Shown: positions 1 through 9,095, counted from the stretch's first letter. The stretch: 17,461 bases of DNA from Rhodobacteraceae bacterium UBA6273 (GCA_002440625.1 DJUV01000063.1:1-17461); one strand, 5' to 3'. Numbers and translations are program-made. The notes: generated from the sequence alone by a model not told the origin.

Positions 1-402
<402 letters not shown>

Positions 403-403
403 A

Positions 404-907
404 ATGAACGATAGGCTGCCGCACGAAAAGGGTTTTCACGTCTCCTGGGACCAGATTCACCGCGACAGCCGGGCGCTGGCCTGGCGGCTTGACGGTCGCG
501 GTCCCGAAGATGGCGCATGGCGCGCCATCGTCGCGATCACCCGGGGCGGCCTCGTCCCGGCGATGATCGTCAGCCGCGAGCTTGATGTCAGGGTCATCGA
601 CACGATCAGCGTGAAAAGCTACGCACACCAGAACCGCAGCGAAGCCAAGGTCACGAAAAGCCCGCAAGCCGAGCTGATGGGCGATGGCGAGGGCATCCTC
701 GTCATCGACGATCTCGTCGACACCGGCAAGACGCTGGAACTGGTGCGGAAGCTCTACCCGAAGGCGCATTTCGCGACGGTCTACGCCAAGCCCTCGGGCC
801 GGCCGATGGTCGACACCTACATCACCGAGGTGAGCCAGGACACCTGGATCTTCTTCCCCTGGGACATGGCGCTGCAATACGTGCAGCCGTTCCGAGGCGC
901 GGACTGA
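404..907 (+). CDS. gpt: Xanthine phosphoribosyltransferase (XGPRT)
   Basis: This 167-residue cytoplasmic enzyme salvages xanthine and guanine by transferring phosphoribose from PRPP to form XMP and GMP. The type I PRPP-binding motif [13 protein letters not shown] lies at about residues 98-110, with two adjacent acidic residues followed by DTGKT. An upstream RGGL loop (47-50) and the C-terminal [11 protein letters not shown] stretch are typical of Gpt rather than of hypoxanthine PRTases. The E. coli protein is about 15 residues shorter; the extra length is near the N-terminus and around residues 75-95. The ATG lies one base after the fabI stop, with AAGGA at 391-395 at good spacing, so start and operon with fabI are both well supported. 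Substrate preference among xanthine, guanine and hypoxanthine cannot be read from the sequence. Confidence 0.93.
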   Translation: MNDRLPHEKGFHVSWDQIHRDSRALAWRLDGRGPEDGAWRAIVAITRGGLVPAMIVSRELDVRVIDTISVKSYAHQNRSEAKVTKSPQAELMGDGEGILVIDDLVDTGKTLELVRKLYPKAHFATVYAKPSGRPMVDTYITEVSQDTWIFFPWDMALQYVQPFRGAD

Positions 908-972
908 GGCGCTGACTTGCACCCCCGGCGCCCGGCGTTACAGTCACGCCGTATAGACCCGGGAGACACGAC

Positions 973-2151
973 ATGACCCTGCCGCTGACGCCCTCGATGG
1001 CCGCGACCGAAGCCCCGCCGGTGATGGAGGCGCGGCGCTGGCTTGACGGCGTGGTCTTTCCGCCGGAACGCCCGCTCATCAACGTCAGTCAGGCCGCACC
1101 GATGGAGGTGCCGCCGCTGGCGCTCAGGGAAGCGCTGGCCGAAGCCGCACTGAACGACCCTGCCGCCCACCTTTACGGCCCGGTCCTTGGCCTGCCAGCA
1201 CTCAGGGCGGAGATCGCCTCCCAATGGTCCGGCATCTATGGCGGCGGAATCGCGGCGGACGAGGTCGCGATCACCCAAGGCTGCAACCAGGCATTCTGTG
1301 CGATCATGTCGACGATTGCCGAGTCCGGAGATGAAGTTATCCTGCCAACGCCTTGGTATTTCAACCATAAAATGTGGTTCGACATGCAGGGCGTCACGAC
1401 CGTCGCGCTCGCCACCGGGCCGGGGCTGATCCCGGATGCCGCTGCCGCCGAGGCGCTGATCACGCCCCGCACAAGGGCCATCGTCCTTGTCACGCCGAAC
1501 AATCCCGGCGGCGTGGAATATCCGGCCGAAACCGTCCGCGCCTTCTATGACCTCGCCCGGCGGCGCGGCATCGCGCTGATCCTTGACGAGACCTACCGCG
1601 ATTTCGACAGCCGCACCGGCGCACCGCATGACCTTTTCGCCGATCCCGGCTGGCGCGGCACGCTTGTCCATCTCTATTCCTTCTCCAAGGCCTTCCGGCT
1701 GACCGGCCACCGCGTCGGCGCGATCATCGCCGATCAGGCGCGGCTCGCCGAGGTCGAGAAATTCCTCGACACCGTCGCCATCTGCCCCGGCCAGCTTGGT
1801 CAGATCGGTGCGCTCTGGGGCCTCAGGAACCTCGGCCAGTGGGTCGCGGGCGAGCGCGACGAAATCCTCGCCCGCCGCGCTGCCTTGCAAGCCGGGTTCG
1901 CCCACCTGCCGGGCTGGCGGCTGATGGGCTCAGGCGCGTTCTTTGCTTATGCCGAACATCCCTACGACCTCGCCTCCCCCGACCTTGCCAAAAGGCTGGT
2001 GGCCGGCGCAGGCATCCTTCTTCTCCCCGGCACCATGTTCCGCCCCGCAGATGACCCGCGCGGCGAACGCGAAGTCCGCATTGCCTTCGCCAACATCGGC
2101 GTTGCCGGTATCGGGGAAATGATCGACCGGCTCGCGGCGTTTCGGGCCTGA
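973..2151 (+). CDS. Pyridoxal-phosphate-dependent aminotransferase, class I/II
   Basis: This is a 392-residue fold-type I aminotransferase of unknown substrate. The PLP Schiff-base lysine is Lys239 in YSFSKAFRLTGHRVG. The cofactor-binding Asp205 lies in ILDETYRDF, and Asn177 in TPNNPGG. The substrate-carboxylate Arg369 lies in EVRIAFANIG near the C-terminus. YGPVLGLPALRAEIA near residue 70 is the usual Y-x2-x-G-L-xx-LR segment of aspartate-type aminotransferases. No key residue is missing, so it should be active on an amino-acid/2-oxo-acid pair. The start has GGGAG at 961-965 in front. It lies 65 bp after gpt and may have its own promoter, but I see no convincing one. Codons at about 1320-1378 are AT-richer than the rest. 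The name aspC would be a guess. Confidence 0.92.
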   Translation: MTLPLTPSMAATEAPPVMEARRWLDGVVFPPERPLINVSQAAPMEVPPLALREALAEAALNDPAAHLYGPVLGLPALRAEIASQWSGIYGGGIAADEVAITQGCNQAFCAIMSTIAESGDEVILPTPWYFNHKMWFDMQGVTTVALATGPGLIPDAAAAEALITPRTRAIVLVTPNNPGGVEYPAETVRAFYDLARRRGIALILDETYRDFDSRTGAPHDLFADPGWRGTLVHLYSFSKAFRLTGHRVGAIIADQARLAEVEKFLDTVAICPGQLGQIGALWGLRNLGQWVAGERDEILARRAALQAGFAHLPGWRLMGSGAFFAYAEHPYDLASPDLAKRLVAGAGILLLPGTMFRPADDPRGEREVRIAFANIGVAGIGEMIDRLAAFRA

Positions 2152-2154
2152 CCC

Positions 2155-2170
2155 GGCAAGCGGCCTTGCC
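2155..2170 (+). terminator. Small GC-rich hairpin after the aminotransferase gene
   Basis: GGCAAG (2155-2160), loop CGGC, then CTTGCC (2165-2170) forms a perfect 6-bp stem with a tetraloop, starting 4 bases after the aminotransferase stop. No U-run follows, so intrinsic termination is only a possibility; it could equally protect the 3' end of the transcript. It sits between two unrelated same-strand genes, where a transcript boundary would make sense. A weak promoter-like pair for the next gene (TTGCCC at 2166-2171, TAAACA at 2189-2194, 17 bp apart) overlaps its right arm. Confidence 0.35.
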
Positions 2171-2228
2171 CAGACCCTTCACGTAACCTAAACACCCATA
2201 AACTCGGCCCCCCGGGAGGGAACCTGAC

Positions 2229-4082
2229 ATGTCGACCCCGCTCCGCAGCAAGAAACGCGGAAACACTCTCATCTGGACGATAATGGCGCTGATCATGCTC
2301 GGGCTTGGCGGGTTTGGCGCGACCAATTTCGGCGGATCGACCCAGTCCATCGGCGGCGTCGGCGACCATGAAATCGACCTCAGGGACTATGCCCGCGCCG
2401 TCCAGCGTGAGATGCAGGCGACCTCGGCCCAGATCGGGAAGCCGGTGAATTTCGCGATGGCTCAGCAGATGGGCATCGACCAGAGTGTGCTGGCGCGTCT
2501 TCTCGCCTCGGCGGCACTTGAGGGCGAGGCAGACCGGCTTGGCCTTTCCGTCGGCGACAGCGCCGTGCGTGACCGTCTGAAGACCTTCACCGCCTTCAAC
2601 GGCATTGACGGCAAGTTCGACCGCGAGGCCTACAAGCTGGCACTTCAGCGCGAAGGTCTGACCGAGGGCGACTTCGAGAGCAAGCTCCGCAACGAGGCGG
2701 CGCGGACGATCCTGCAAAGTGCCGCCCTCGGCGCCACCACCTCGCCCGCGATCCTCGATGACCGGATCACCGCCTGGGCCACCGAGACGCGGGATTTCAC
2801 CCTTGCCGAACTGATCCCCTCCGACCTGCCCGCGCCGGTCGCCGCGCCGACCGAGGAGCAGCTCAAGACCTATTACGACGCCCACCCCGAGCCCTATACC
2901 CGGCCCGAGACCCGGCGCATCACCTATGTCTGGCTCTCGCCCGACATGCTCGCCGACAAGGTCCAGCTTGATGAGGCGGCGCTGCGCAAGAGCTATGACG
3001 AGCGCATCAAGGAATTCGTGACGCCTGAACGCCGGCTGGTCGAAAAGCTGGTCTATCCCGACATGGCGACTGCTGAAGCCGCGAAGGCCCGGCTCGACAA
3101 GGGCGAGGTGGATTTCGCCGGCCTCGCCAAGGAACGCGGGCTGGAGCTTTCGGACGTCGATCTTGGCGAAGTGTCGAAGGAAGACCTCGGCGCGGCCGGC
3201 GATGCCGTCTTCACGCTGACCGCGCCGGGTATCGCCGGTCCGATCGACACCGACCTCGGACCTGCGCTTTTCTCGATGAACGGCATCCTCGATACGCAGG
3301 AAGTCAGCTTCGAGGAGGCGCGCGACGACCTCTCCTCGGAAGCGAAGTTCGATCAGGCGCGGCGGACCATCGCGCAGGAGAACGACAAGCTTCAGGATCT
3401 TCTCGCCAGCGGCGCCACGCTTGAGGAGGTCACCAAGGAAAGCGAGATGCAGCTTTTCACCATCGCCTTCGACGCGACAACGCAAGACGGGATCGCCGCC
3501 TATGCGCCCTTCCGCGAAGCGGCTCTCAAGGCGAAGGACGGCGACTTCCCGACCCTCACCGCGCTGGACGATGGCGGGGTCTTCGCGCTCAGGCTCGACG
3601 GGATCGACCCGCCGGCGTTGAAGCCGCTCGACGAGGTGCGCGATCAGGTGGTGGCCGACTGGACCAAGGCCGAGACGCAGGCGGCTCTTGGCCGGCTGGC
3701 GACCGATACTGCGGCGAAGCTATCCGATCCGGCACTTCTTGAATCCTCCGGCCTCGTGACCACCCGCTACGACGATTTCGCGCGGGGCGGCTTCATCGAC
3801 GGGGCGCCGCCGGAAGTGGCGCAGAAGGTTTTCGTGATGGCGCCCGGCAAGACCGATGTGGTCGAGGCCGCAGGCAAGGTCTTCCTTGTCGGCCTGCGTC
3901 AGGTGAATGCCGCCGATCTGGCTACGCCTGAGATCCAGCAGTTCCACAAGCAGGTGAACGAGCAGCTTTCGCAGGCGCTGTCGCAGGACATGTTCCAACT
4001 CTTCACCCAGACCATCGAGACCCGCGCGGGCATCCAGATCGACCAGGCAGCGGTTGCCGCCGTCAATGCGCAGATGAACTGA
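2229..4082 (+). CDS. Membrane-anchored peptidyl-prolyl isomerase, PpiD/SurA-like
   Basis: The 617-residue product looks like an envelope folding factor. A basic N-terminus (RSKKR) precedes one membrane segment at about 13-35 (TLIWTIMALIMLGLGGFG), with no signal-peptidase site evident, so it should be anchored in the inner membrane with the bulk in the periplasm. A SurA-N-type helical chaperone region covers about 45-230. A divergent parvulin-like domain spans about 268-355, with the typical KGEVDFAGLAKERG, LGEV and GIAGPIDTDLG turns. A second helical region follows. In PpiD proteins such domains bind emerging outer-membrane and periplasmic proteins; the parvulin domain is often catalytically weak, and isomerase activity here is unproven. 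The ATG is preceded by GGAGG at 2215-2219. trpE starts 4 bp downstream, implying a shared transcript. Confidence 0.88.
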   Translation: MSTPLRSKKRGNTLIWTIMALIMLGLGGFGATNFGGSTQSIGGVGDHEIDLRDYARAVQREMQATSAQIGKPVNFAMAQQMGIDQSVLARLLASAALEGEADRLGLSVGDSAVRDRLKTFTAFNGIDGKFDREAYKLALQREGLTEGDFESKLRNEAARTILQSAALGATTSPAILDDRITAWATETRDFTLAELIPSDLPAPVAAPTEEQLKTYYDAHPEPYTRPETRRITYVWLSPDMLADKVQLDEAALRKSYDERIKEFVTPERRLVEKLVYPDMATAEAAKARLDKGEVDFAGLAKERGLELSDVDLGEVSKEDLGAAGDAVFTLTAPGIAGPIDTDLGPALFSMNGILDTQEVSFEEARDDLSSEAKFDQARRTIAQENDKLQDLLASGATLEEVTKESEMQLFTIAFDATTQDGIAAYAPFREAALKAKDGDFPTLTALDDGGVFALRLDGIDPPALKPLDEVRDQVVADWTKAETQAALGRLATDTAAKLSDPALLESSGLVTTRYDDFARGGFIDGAPPEVAQKVFVMAPGKTDVVEAAGKVFLVGLRQVNAADLATPEIQQFHKQVNEQLSQALSQDMFQLFTQTIETRAGIQIDQAAVAAVNAQMN

Positions 4083-4086
4083 GGCC

Positions 4087-5598
4087 ATGTCGCTGACCCC
4101 TTCCTTTGCAGACTTCGAGGCCGGTTGGGCCGCGGGGCGCAATCAGTTGGTCTATACCCGGCTCGCCGCCGACCTCGACACGCCGGTTTCGGTGATGCTG
4201 AAGCTCGCCGGTGCCCAGCCGATGAGCTTCATGCTGGAATCGGTGACGGGTGGCGAAGTGCGCGGGCGCTATTCCGTCATCGGCATGAAACCCGATGTGA
4301 TCTGGGATTGCCGGGGCACGGAAAGCCGGATCAACCGGCAGGCCCGGTTCGATGCCGAGGCTTTCGAGCCCTTGCCCGGCCATCCGTTCGAGACGCTGCG
4401 CGCGCTCATCGCCGAAAGCCGGATGGAGATGCCCGAGGGCATTCCCGCCATCGCTTCGGGGCTTTTCGGCTATCTCGGCTATGACATGATCCGGCTGGTG
4501 GAGCATCTGCCGAACGTCAAGCCGGACCCGATCGGCGTGCCGGATGCGGTGCTGATGCGGCCCACGATCGTCGCCGTCCTTGACGGCGTTAAGGGTGAGG
4601 TGACGGTCTGTTCGCCGGCCTGGGCCAATTCCGGCCTTTCGGCCCGCGCGGCCTACGCGCAGGCGGCCGAACGGGTGATGGATGCGGTACGCGACCTTGA
4701 ACGCCAGCCGGCGGGTGATGGCCGCTCGCTTGGCGACGTCACGCATCTTGGCGAACTCAGGTCCAACTTCACGCCTGCGGCCTACCGCGCGGCGGTCGAG
4801 AAGGCCAAGGACTACATCCGCGCCGGTGACATCTTCCAGGTCGTGCCGTCGCAGCGCTGGACGGCGGATTTCACCCTGCCGCCCTTCGCGCTCTACCGTT
4901 CGCTCCGGCGCACCAACCCGTCGCCGTTCCTAACGTTCTTCAACTTCGGCAGCTTCCACATCGTTGGCGCCTCGCCGGAGATCCTCGTCCGTCTCAGGGC
5001 CGGCGAGGTCACGATCCGCCCCATCGCCGGCACCCGCGTCCGTGGCGCCACCCCGGAAGAGGACCGCGCGAATGAGGCCGATCTTCTCGCTGACAAGAAG
5101 GAACTGGCGGAACATCTGATGCTTCTCGACCTTGGCCGCAACGATGTCGGCCGGGTGGCGAAGGTCGGCACCGTGCGCCCGACCGAGAAGTTCATCATCG
5201 AGCGCTACAGCCACGTCATGCACATCGTCTCGAACGTGGTCGGAGAGATCCGCGAGGATCAGGACGCGCTGTCAGCGCTTCTGGCTGGCCTGCCGGCGGG
5301 CACCGTCTCCGGTGCGCCCAAAGTCCGGGCGATGGAGATCATCGACGAGCTTGAGCCGGAAAAGCGCGGCATCTATGGCGGCGGCGTGGGATATTTCGCC
5401 GCCAACGGCGAGATGGACATGTGCATCGCGCTTCGGACCGCCGTGGTGAAGGACGAAAAGCTCTATATCCAGGCCGGTGGCGGCGTCGTCTATGACAGCG
5501 ATCCCGAATCCGAGCTTCAGGAAACCATCAACAAATCCAAGGCGCTGAAGATGGCGGCGGAGAACGCGGGCCTTTTCGTCGGCCACCGCAACGGCTGA
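4087..5598 (+). CDS. trpE: Anthranilate synthase component I
   Basis: TrpE (503 residues) converts chorismate to anthranilate using ammonia delivered by TrpG, the first committed step to tryptophan. The N-terminal FMLESV element at about 48-53 corresponds to the LLES feedback site that binds tryptophan, so allosteric inhibition is expected. The chorismate-binding half carries NPSPFLTFFNFG, IVGASPEIL, RPIAGTRVRG, LMLLDLGRNDVGRVA, AGTVSGAPKVRAMEII and QAGGGVVYDSDPESE, all characteristic. No glutaminase domain is fused. The start has only a close GAGG (4081-4084), so translation may be coupled to the upstream PpiD-like gene, whose stop is 4 bp away. No leader peptide or attenuator can fit in that gap. 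The partner trpG lies 1.9 kb away, past an opposite-strand gene. Confidence 0.97.
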   Translation: MSLTPSFADFEAGWAAGRNQLVYTRLAADLDTPVSVMLKLAGAQPMSFMLESVTGGEVRGRYSVIGMKPDVIWDCRGTESRINRQARFDAEAFEPLPGHPFETLRALIAESRMEMPEGIPAIASGLFGYLGYDMIRLVEHLPNVKPDPIGVPDAVLMRPTIVAVLDGVKGEVTVCSPAWANSGLSARAAYAQAAERVMDAVRDLERQPAGDGRSLGDVTHLGELRSNFTPAAYRAAVEKAKDYIRAGDIFQVVPSQRWTADFTLPPFALYRSLRRTNPSPFLTFFNFGSFHIVGASPEILVRLRAGEVTIRPIAGTRVRGATPEEDRANEADLLADKKELAEHLMLLDLGRNDVGRVAKVGTVRPTEKFIIERYSHVMHIVSNVVGEIREDQDALSALLAGLPAGTVSGAPKVRAMEIIDELEPEKRGIYGGGVGYFAANGEMDMCIALRTAVVKDEKLYIQAGGGVVYDSDPESELQETINKSKALKMAAENAGLFVGHRNG

Positions 5599-5609
5599 CC
5601 CGAAGGCCT

Positions 5610-5623
5610 GCCCCTCAGGGGGC
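5610..5623. terminator. Possible bidirectional terminator between trpE and the convergent gene
   Basis: GCCCC (5610-5614), loop TCAG, GGGGC (5619-5623) forms a 5-bp GC stem lying 11 bases after the trpE stop. It includes the stop codon of the opposite-strand gene. Two converging genes meet here with a gap of only 16 bp, so a shared terminator would be expected. The stem is short and no clear U-run follows on either strand, so this is a weak call. Confidence 0.3.
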
Positions 5624-7351
5624 GAGCACCGCCGACAGGGGGCCGATGATCGCGTCCTTCTGGCCCGCCTCGATCCAGCCCCTGAGGGCCGCGACCGTCT
5701 CGGGCGAAGCCTTGCCGAGGATCACGATATTGCCGCCGCGCGAAGCGTCGAAGGCGGCGCGGTCAAGAAGGCGCGTCATCGCCGCCCCGTCCTGCCCCTC
5801 TTCATCCAGCAACCGGCCAATGCCGGCATAGGCCACACCGGCCCGCTCCGCCGCCTGCCGCCCCGGATTGAGGCCGCGCACCTGAGTAACGAGGCCCCTG
5901 CCCTCGGTCGCGAGAAGCGACGCCAGATGCTGGGCAATGCGGCGGTCGCTTTGCAAGGCTGAGCCCGGCCCCGCGACCAGCGCCACGGCTTCGGGCAAGG
6001 TCTGCACAAAGCCCTGATAGCTGACCTCAATATCGCTCGGCGTGGCGCCGGTCGGCATCGCGGGTGCCAGAATGGCGATCTCGTCGCCCGAGAGCCGGTA
6101 GGTCTGGGCCAGAACAGCAACGCCGGGCTGTTCGGGATCGAGCGCGATCGTCACCGGCGCACCGATCGCCGCGACCTCTTCGGCATCAGCCGCGGCGCCC
6201 GTGCCGTCGTCGGTCAGGACGATGGCGATAATGGGCTTGCCTTCGGGATTGGCGAAACTCGCACCGTAACGCGCCACGGCGGTATCGGGTGCCACATCCG
6301 CCACTTCGGCCGCCGGCTCTGGCGCGGGTTCAACCACGCCGATGCGCGGCAACCGGTTGACCTGCACGCCCGGTACTTTCTGGTTGAAGCCAACCGCTGG
6401 CCCTGCGGCAGCGCCGATGGGGGCCTGCGGGGCGACGTCGATGATGACCGGGCCGTTCCCGGTCGCGTTGCCGTTGCCGGGCGTGATGATGCGCGGCTTG
6501 AGTGCTGCGGGGGATTCCGGCGCGGGTGCCGGCACGATGGCTTGCTCGGCCTCTGGCGCAGGCGTGATGATCTGCGGCAGCGGTGATGCAACCTCGGGTT
6601 CGGGTTCTGGCACGGATTCTTCGGTGGCCTCTGGCGCTGGCGTTGGCGCGGCCTCCGCTTCCGGCAGGGGCGCTGGCGCCGCGGCTGCCGTCTCTGTCTC
6701 AGGCGCGGCCGGGACGAGATCGGGAAGGACAGCCTCGCCGGGCGGCGGCACCGGAACGGCGGTTTCCCCCGCCGGCGCTTCGGCAATGGCTTCCGGCTGC
6801 GGCGCCGGTTCGGCGATGGCTGCCGGCGCGCTCGCCTGGCTTTCAGGGGCGGCGGCGGGCATACGTTCGGTCATCGCCGGTCCGGCATCATCGGCGGCGG
6901 GCACTTCGACAACCGGCGCGGCACCAGCGGCGGGCGCGGGCTGTGGCGCGGGAAGCACCGGAGCCTCCTCCGGTTTGGCGCGGTTGAACTCCGATCCCGC
7001 CGGAACCTCCACCACCGGAGTTTCGGGGCGCGGCGTGACAGAGGCAGTTTCGGATTCGGTCGCAGGGGCTTCAGGTGCCGGGGCAGCCGCCGGGGCAGGA
7101 TCGACCGGTTCCGGCGCAGGCTCGGGCTGCGGCGCAGGTGCGGGCTCCGCCGCCGGCGTTTCGGCAGAGGCGACCTCCGCCGGCGGCGCCTCGGCAGGAA
7201 CCGGGGCTGGCGTGATCGGCACAGCCTTCGCCGTATCGGGCGTGGTCGGTGCCGGTGGCGCCACAGGCGGCATCATCAGCGAAAGGGCCGACACGCTCAC
7301 GCTCGAAAACAGCGCCCCGGCGAGCAACCCGACAACATATCCTCTGCCCAC
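5615..7351 (-). CDS. Membrane-anchored divergent polysaccharide deacetylase-like protein (YibQ type), probable pseudoenzyme
   Basis: The protein has three parts. An N-terminal hydrophobic stretch (VVGLLAGALFSSVSVSAL, about residues 6-23) acts as anchor or signal. A Pro/Ala/Glu-rich linker covers about 30-360 with recurring elements (VVEVPA twice; several IITP, APEP and PAPE units). A C-terminal domain from about 370 to 578 matches the divergent polysaccharide deacetylase pattern: IAIVLTDDGTG in place of IAIVIDDLG, APVTIALDP, and a final SPETVAALRGWI. The histidines usual in this family (HLPMEP and GIGHP motifs) read ILAPAMP and VILGKAS here, so catalysis is doubtful. I chose a GTG start at 7351 because GGAGG lies 5 bases upstream; an ATG at 7369 (six residues longer) has AGGA only one base away. 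The gene lies antisense between trpE and trpG, an arrangement I recall as trpE-yibQ-trpGDC in Rhodobacter sphaeroides. Confidence 0.82.
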   Translation of the reverse strand: MGRGYVVGLLAGALFSSVSVSALSLMMPPVAPPAPTTPDTAKAVPITPAPVPAEAPPAEVASAETPAAEPAPAPQPEPAPEPVDPAPAAAPAPEAPATESETASVTPRPETPVVEVPAGSEFNRAKPEEAPVLPAPQPAPAAGAAPVVEVPAADDAGPAMTERMPAAAPESQASAPAAIAEPAPQPEAIAEAPAGETAVPVPPPGEAVLPDLVPAAPETETAAAAPAPLPEAEAAPTPAPEATEESVPEPEPEVASPLPQIITPAPEAEQAIVPAPAPESPAALKPRIITPGNGNATGNGPVIIDVAPQAPIGAAAGPAVGFNQKVPGVQVNRLPRIGVVEPAPEPAAEVADVAPDTAVARYGASFANPEGKPIIAIVLTDDGTGAAADAEEVAAIGAPVTIALDPEQPGVAVLAQTYRLSGDEIAILAPAMPTGATPSDIEVSYQGFVQTLPEAVALVAGPGSALQSDRRIAQHLASLLATEGRGLVTQVRGLNPGRQAAERAGVAYAGIGRLLDEEGQDGAAMTRLLDRAAFDASRGGNIVILGKASPETVAALRGWIEAGQKDAIIGPLSAVLAP

Positions 7352-7485
7352 GTCTGCCTCCGACGCCATATCCTTGTTTTGCCCGCATCCTGCCTTGACC
7401 CGGCGGCGCGGCTCTGCCCATGTATAGCCCGACATTCAGGCGTATTCATCCCCCGATTGCGCCTGCCCATGACGAAGGCCCGAAG
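7352..7485. promoter_or_regulatory. Divergent intergenic region serving trpG and the YibQ-like gene
   Basis: This 134-bp gap separates two diverging genes and must hold promoters for both. I see TTGACC (7395-7400) with TGTATA/TATAGC near 7421-7428 for the trpG direction, at a spacing longer than ideal; TATACA on the opposite strand falls in the same bases. A dyad CAGGCG (7437-7442) / CGCCTG (7460-7465) with a 17-base centre lies in the probable trpG leader and could be an operator or an RNA hairpin. No Trp-rich leader peptide is present, so classical trp attenuation is not supported. The assignment is by position; individual elements are tentative. Confidence 0.4.
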
Positions 7486-8079
7486 ATGCTGCTTCTGATC
7501 GACAATTACGACAGCTTTACCTACAACCTCGTCCACTATTTCGGCGAGCTTGGGGCCGATGTCGTGGTGCGCCGCAACGATGCCCTGAACGTGCAGGAGG
7601 CGATGGCGATGAACCCCGCCGCGATCATCCTGTCGCCCGGCCCCTGCACTCCGAACGAGGCGGGCATCTGCCTTGCCCTGACCGAAGCCGCAGCCGAGAC
7701 GCGGACGCCGCTTCTTGGCGTCTGCCTTGGGCACCAGACGATCGGACAGGCTTTTGGCGGCGATGTGGTGCGGTGCCATGAGATCGTGCATGGCAAGATG
7801 GGCACGATGCATCATGCCGGGAAGGGAGTCTTCGCCGGCCTGCCCTCGCCCTTCCTCGCCACCCGCTATCATTCGCTGATCGTGGATCGCGCGACCTTGC
7901 CCCATAGTCTGGAAGTCACCGCCTGGCTTGAGGACGGCACCATCATGGGCCTCAGGCACCGCGACCTGCCCATTGAAGGCGTGCAGTTCCACCCGGAATC
8001 CATCGCCTCCGAACACGGCCACCAGATGCTCAGGAACTTTCTGACGGGCGCGAAGGTGCCGCTGACGGTGCCGGCATGA
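7486..8079 (+). CDS. trpG: Anthranilate synthase component II (glutamine amidotransferase)
   Basis: TrpG (197 residues) hydrolyses glutamine and channels ammonia to TrpE. It is a class I glutamine amidotransferase with a full triad: Cys80 in [11 protein letters not shown], and His169 and Glu171 in [14 protein letters not shown]. The N-terminal [13 protein letters not shown] and the [12 protein letters not shown] oxyanion strand are diagnostic of TrpG/PabA. The frame is open further upstream to 7420, but that extension lacks family similarity, so the ATG at 7486 is chosen; GAAGG at 7474-7478 gives a suitable ribosome-binding site. The stop overlaps the trpD start (ATGA), indicating translational coupling. 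Like other TrpG proteins it might also serve para-aminobenzoate synthesis, but the neighbourhood argues for tryptophan. Confidence 0.97.
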   Translation: MLLLIDNYDSFTYNLVHYFGELGADVVVRRNDALNVQEAMAMNPAAIILSPGPCTPNEAGICLALTEAAAETRTPLLGVCLGHQTIGQAFGGDVVRCHEIVHGKMGTMHHAGKGVFAGLPSPFLATRYHSLIVDRATLPHSLEVTAWLEDGTIMGLRHRDLPIEGVQFHPESIASEHGHQMLRNFLTGAKVPLTVPA

Positions 8080-9095
8080 CGCTTGCCGACATCCGGCCCC
8101 TGATCGGCATCGCCGCCGACCGGCCGCTGACCCGAGCCGAGGCCGAAGCGGCCTTCGAGGCGCTGTTCGAAGGCGCTGCCACGCCAAGCCAGATGGGCGG
8201 CCTTCTGATGGCGCTTAGGACGCGGGGCGAGACGGTGGAAGAGATTGCCGCCGCCGCCCGCGTGATGCGGTCGAAATGCAATGCGGTGAAGGCGCCGGCG
8301 GGTGCGATGGACATCGTCGGCACCGGCGGCGACGGCAAGGGGACGCTCAACATCTCCACCGCGACGGCCTTTGTCGTCGCGGGCGCCGGCGTGCCGGTCG
8401 CCAAGCACGGCAACCGCAACCTTTCGTCGAAATCCGGGGCGGCGGATGCGCTGACGCAGCTTGGCATCAACGTGATGGTCGGTCCGGAAGCTGTTGAAGC
8501 CGCTCTGGAATCCTGCGGCATCGCCTTCATGATGGCGCCAATGCACCACCCCGCGATCCGCCATGTCATGCCGACACGGTCGGAGCTTGGGACGCGCACC
8601 GTCTTCAACCTTCTCGGCCCCCTGACCAACCCGGCGGGCGTCAAGCGGCAACTGACCGGCGCCTTCGCCCGCGCCTGGATCAGGCCGATGGCCGAGACAC
8701 TGGCGGCGCTTGGATCGGAACGCGCCTGGCTCGTCCATGGCGGCGACGGCACCGACGAGATTTCCATTGCCGGGGTGACTTATGTGGCAGCTCTGGAGAA
8801 CGGCGCTGTGCGCGAGTTCGAACTGCACCCGGAAGAGGCGGGCCTGCCCGTTCATCCGTTCGAAGCGGTCCTTGGCGGCACGCCGGAAGAGAACACCGTG
8901 GCGCTCCGCGCACTTCTGGCAGGCGAGGCTGGCGCCTACCGCGATGCCGTCTGCCTGAATTCGGCGGCCGCGCTGGTGATCGCCGGCAAGGCTACGGACC
9001 TGAAAGACGGCGTGGCGCGGGCGCGTGAGAGCATCGACGCCGGCAACGCGGCGGCAAAGGTCGCGGCTCTGGCCCGCGCCGTTCCCTTGCAATGA
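8076..9095 (+). CDS. trpD: Anthranilate phosphoribosyltransferase
   Basis: TrpD (339 residues) joins anthranilate to PRPP, giving phosphoribosylanthranilate. It shows the glycine-rich PRPP loop [10 protein letters not shown] (81-90), NIST (92-95), the KHGNR motif (110-114) and the following SSKSGAAD, then the anthranilate-site region with [17 protein letters not shown] and [11 protein letters not shown]. Length is normal for the family. It begins within the trpG stop (ATGA at 8076-8079) and its own stop overlaps the start of ung in the same way (ATGA at 9092-9095). The three reading frames are therefore translationally linked. Confidence 0.97.
   Translation: MTLADIRPLIGIAADRPLTRAEAEAAFEALFEGAATPSQMGGLLMALRTRGETVEEIAAAARVMRSKCNAVKAPAGAMDIVGTGGDGKGTLNISTATAFVVAGAGVPVAKHGNRNLSSKSGAADALTQLGINVMVGPEAVEAALESCGIAFMMAPMHHPAIRHVMPTRSELGTRTVFNLLGPLTNPAGVKRQLTGAFARAWIRPMAETLAALGSERAWLVHGGDGTDEISIAGVTYVAALENGAVREFELHPEEAGLPVHPFEAVLGGTPEENTVALRALLAGEAGAYRDAVCLNSAAALVIAGKATDLKDGVARARESIDAGNAAAKVAALARAVPLQ

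Noticed and set aside
934..950. GGCGT/ACGCC inverted repeat between gpt and the aminotransferase gene
   Set aside because: A 5-bp stem with a 7-base loop is common by chance at this GC content, and nothing else supports a function.
1962..3485. 507-codon minus-strand frame opposite the aminotransferase and PpiD-like genes
   Set aside because: It spans the boundary of two well-supported genes on the other strand, is Arg/Gly-rich and has no recognisable domain.
4083..4086. Possible regulatory region before trpE
   Set aside because: The gap is only 4 bases; no leader or riboswitch can fit, so control must come from upstream or within the preceding gene.
6342..7427. 361-codon plus-strand frame rich in Gly, Ala and Ser, opposite the YibQ-like gene
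   Set aside because: It is the mirror of the Pro/Ala/Glu-rich linker on the minus strand; high GC keeps it open. No start signal or family motif is visible.
7370..7485. Possible trp leader peptide and attenuator before trpG
   Set aside because: No short frame with tandem Trp codons and no terminator with a U-run is present.
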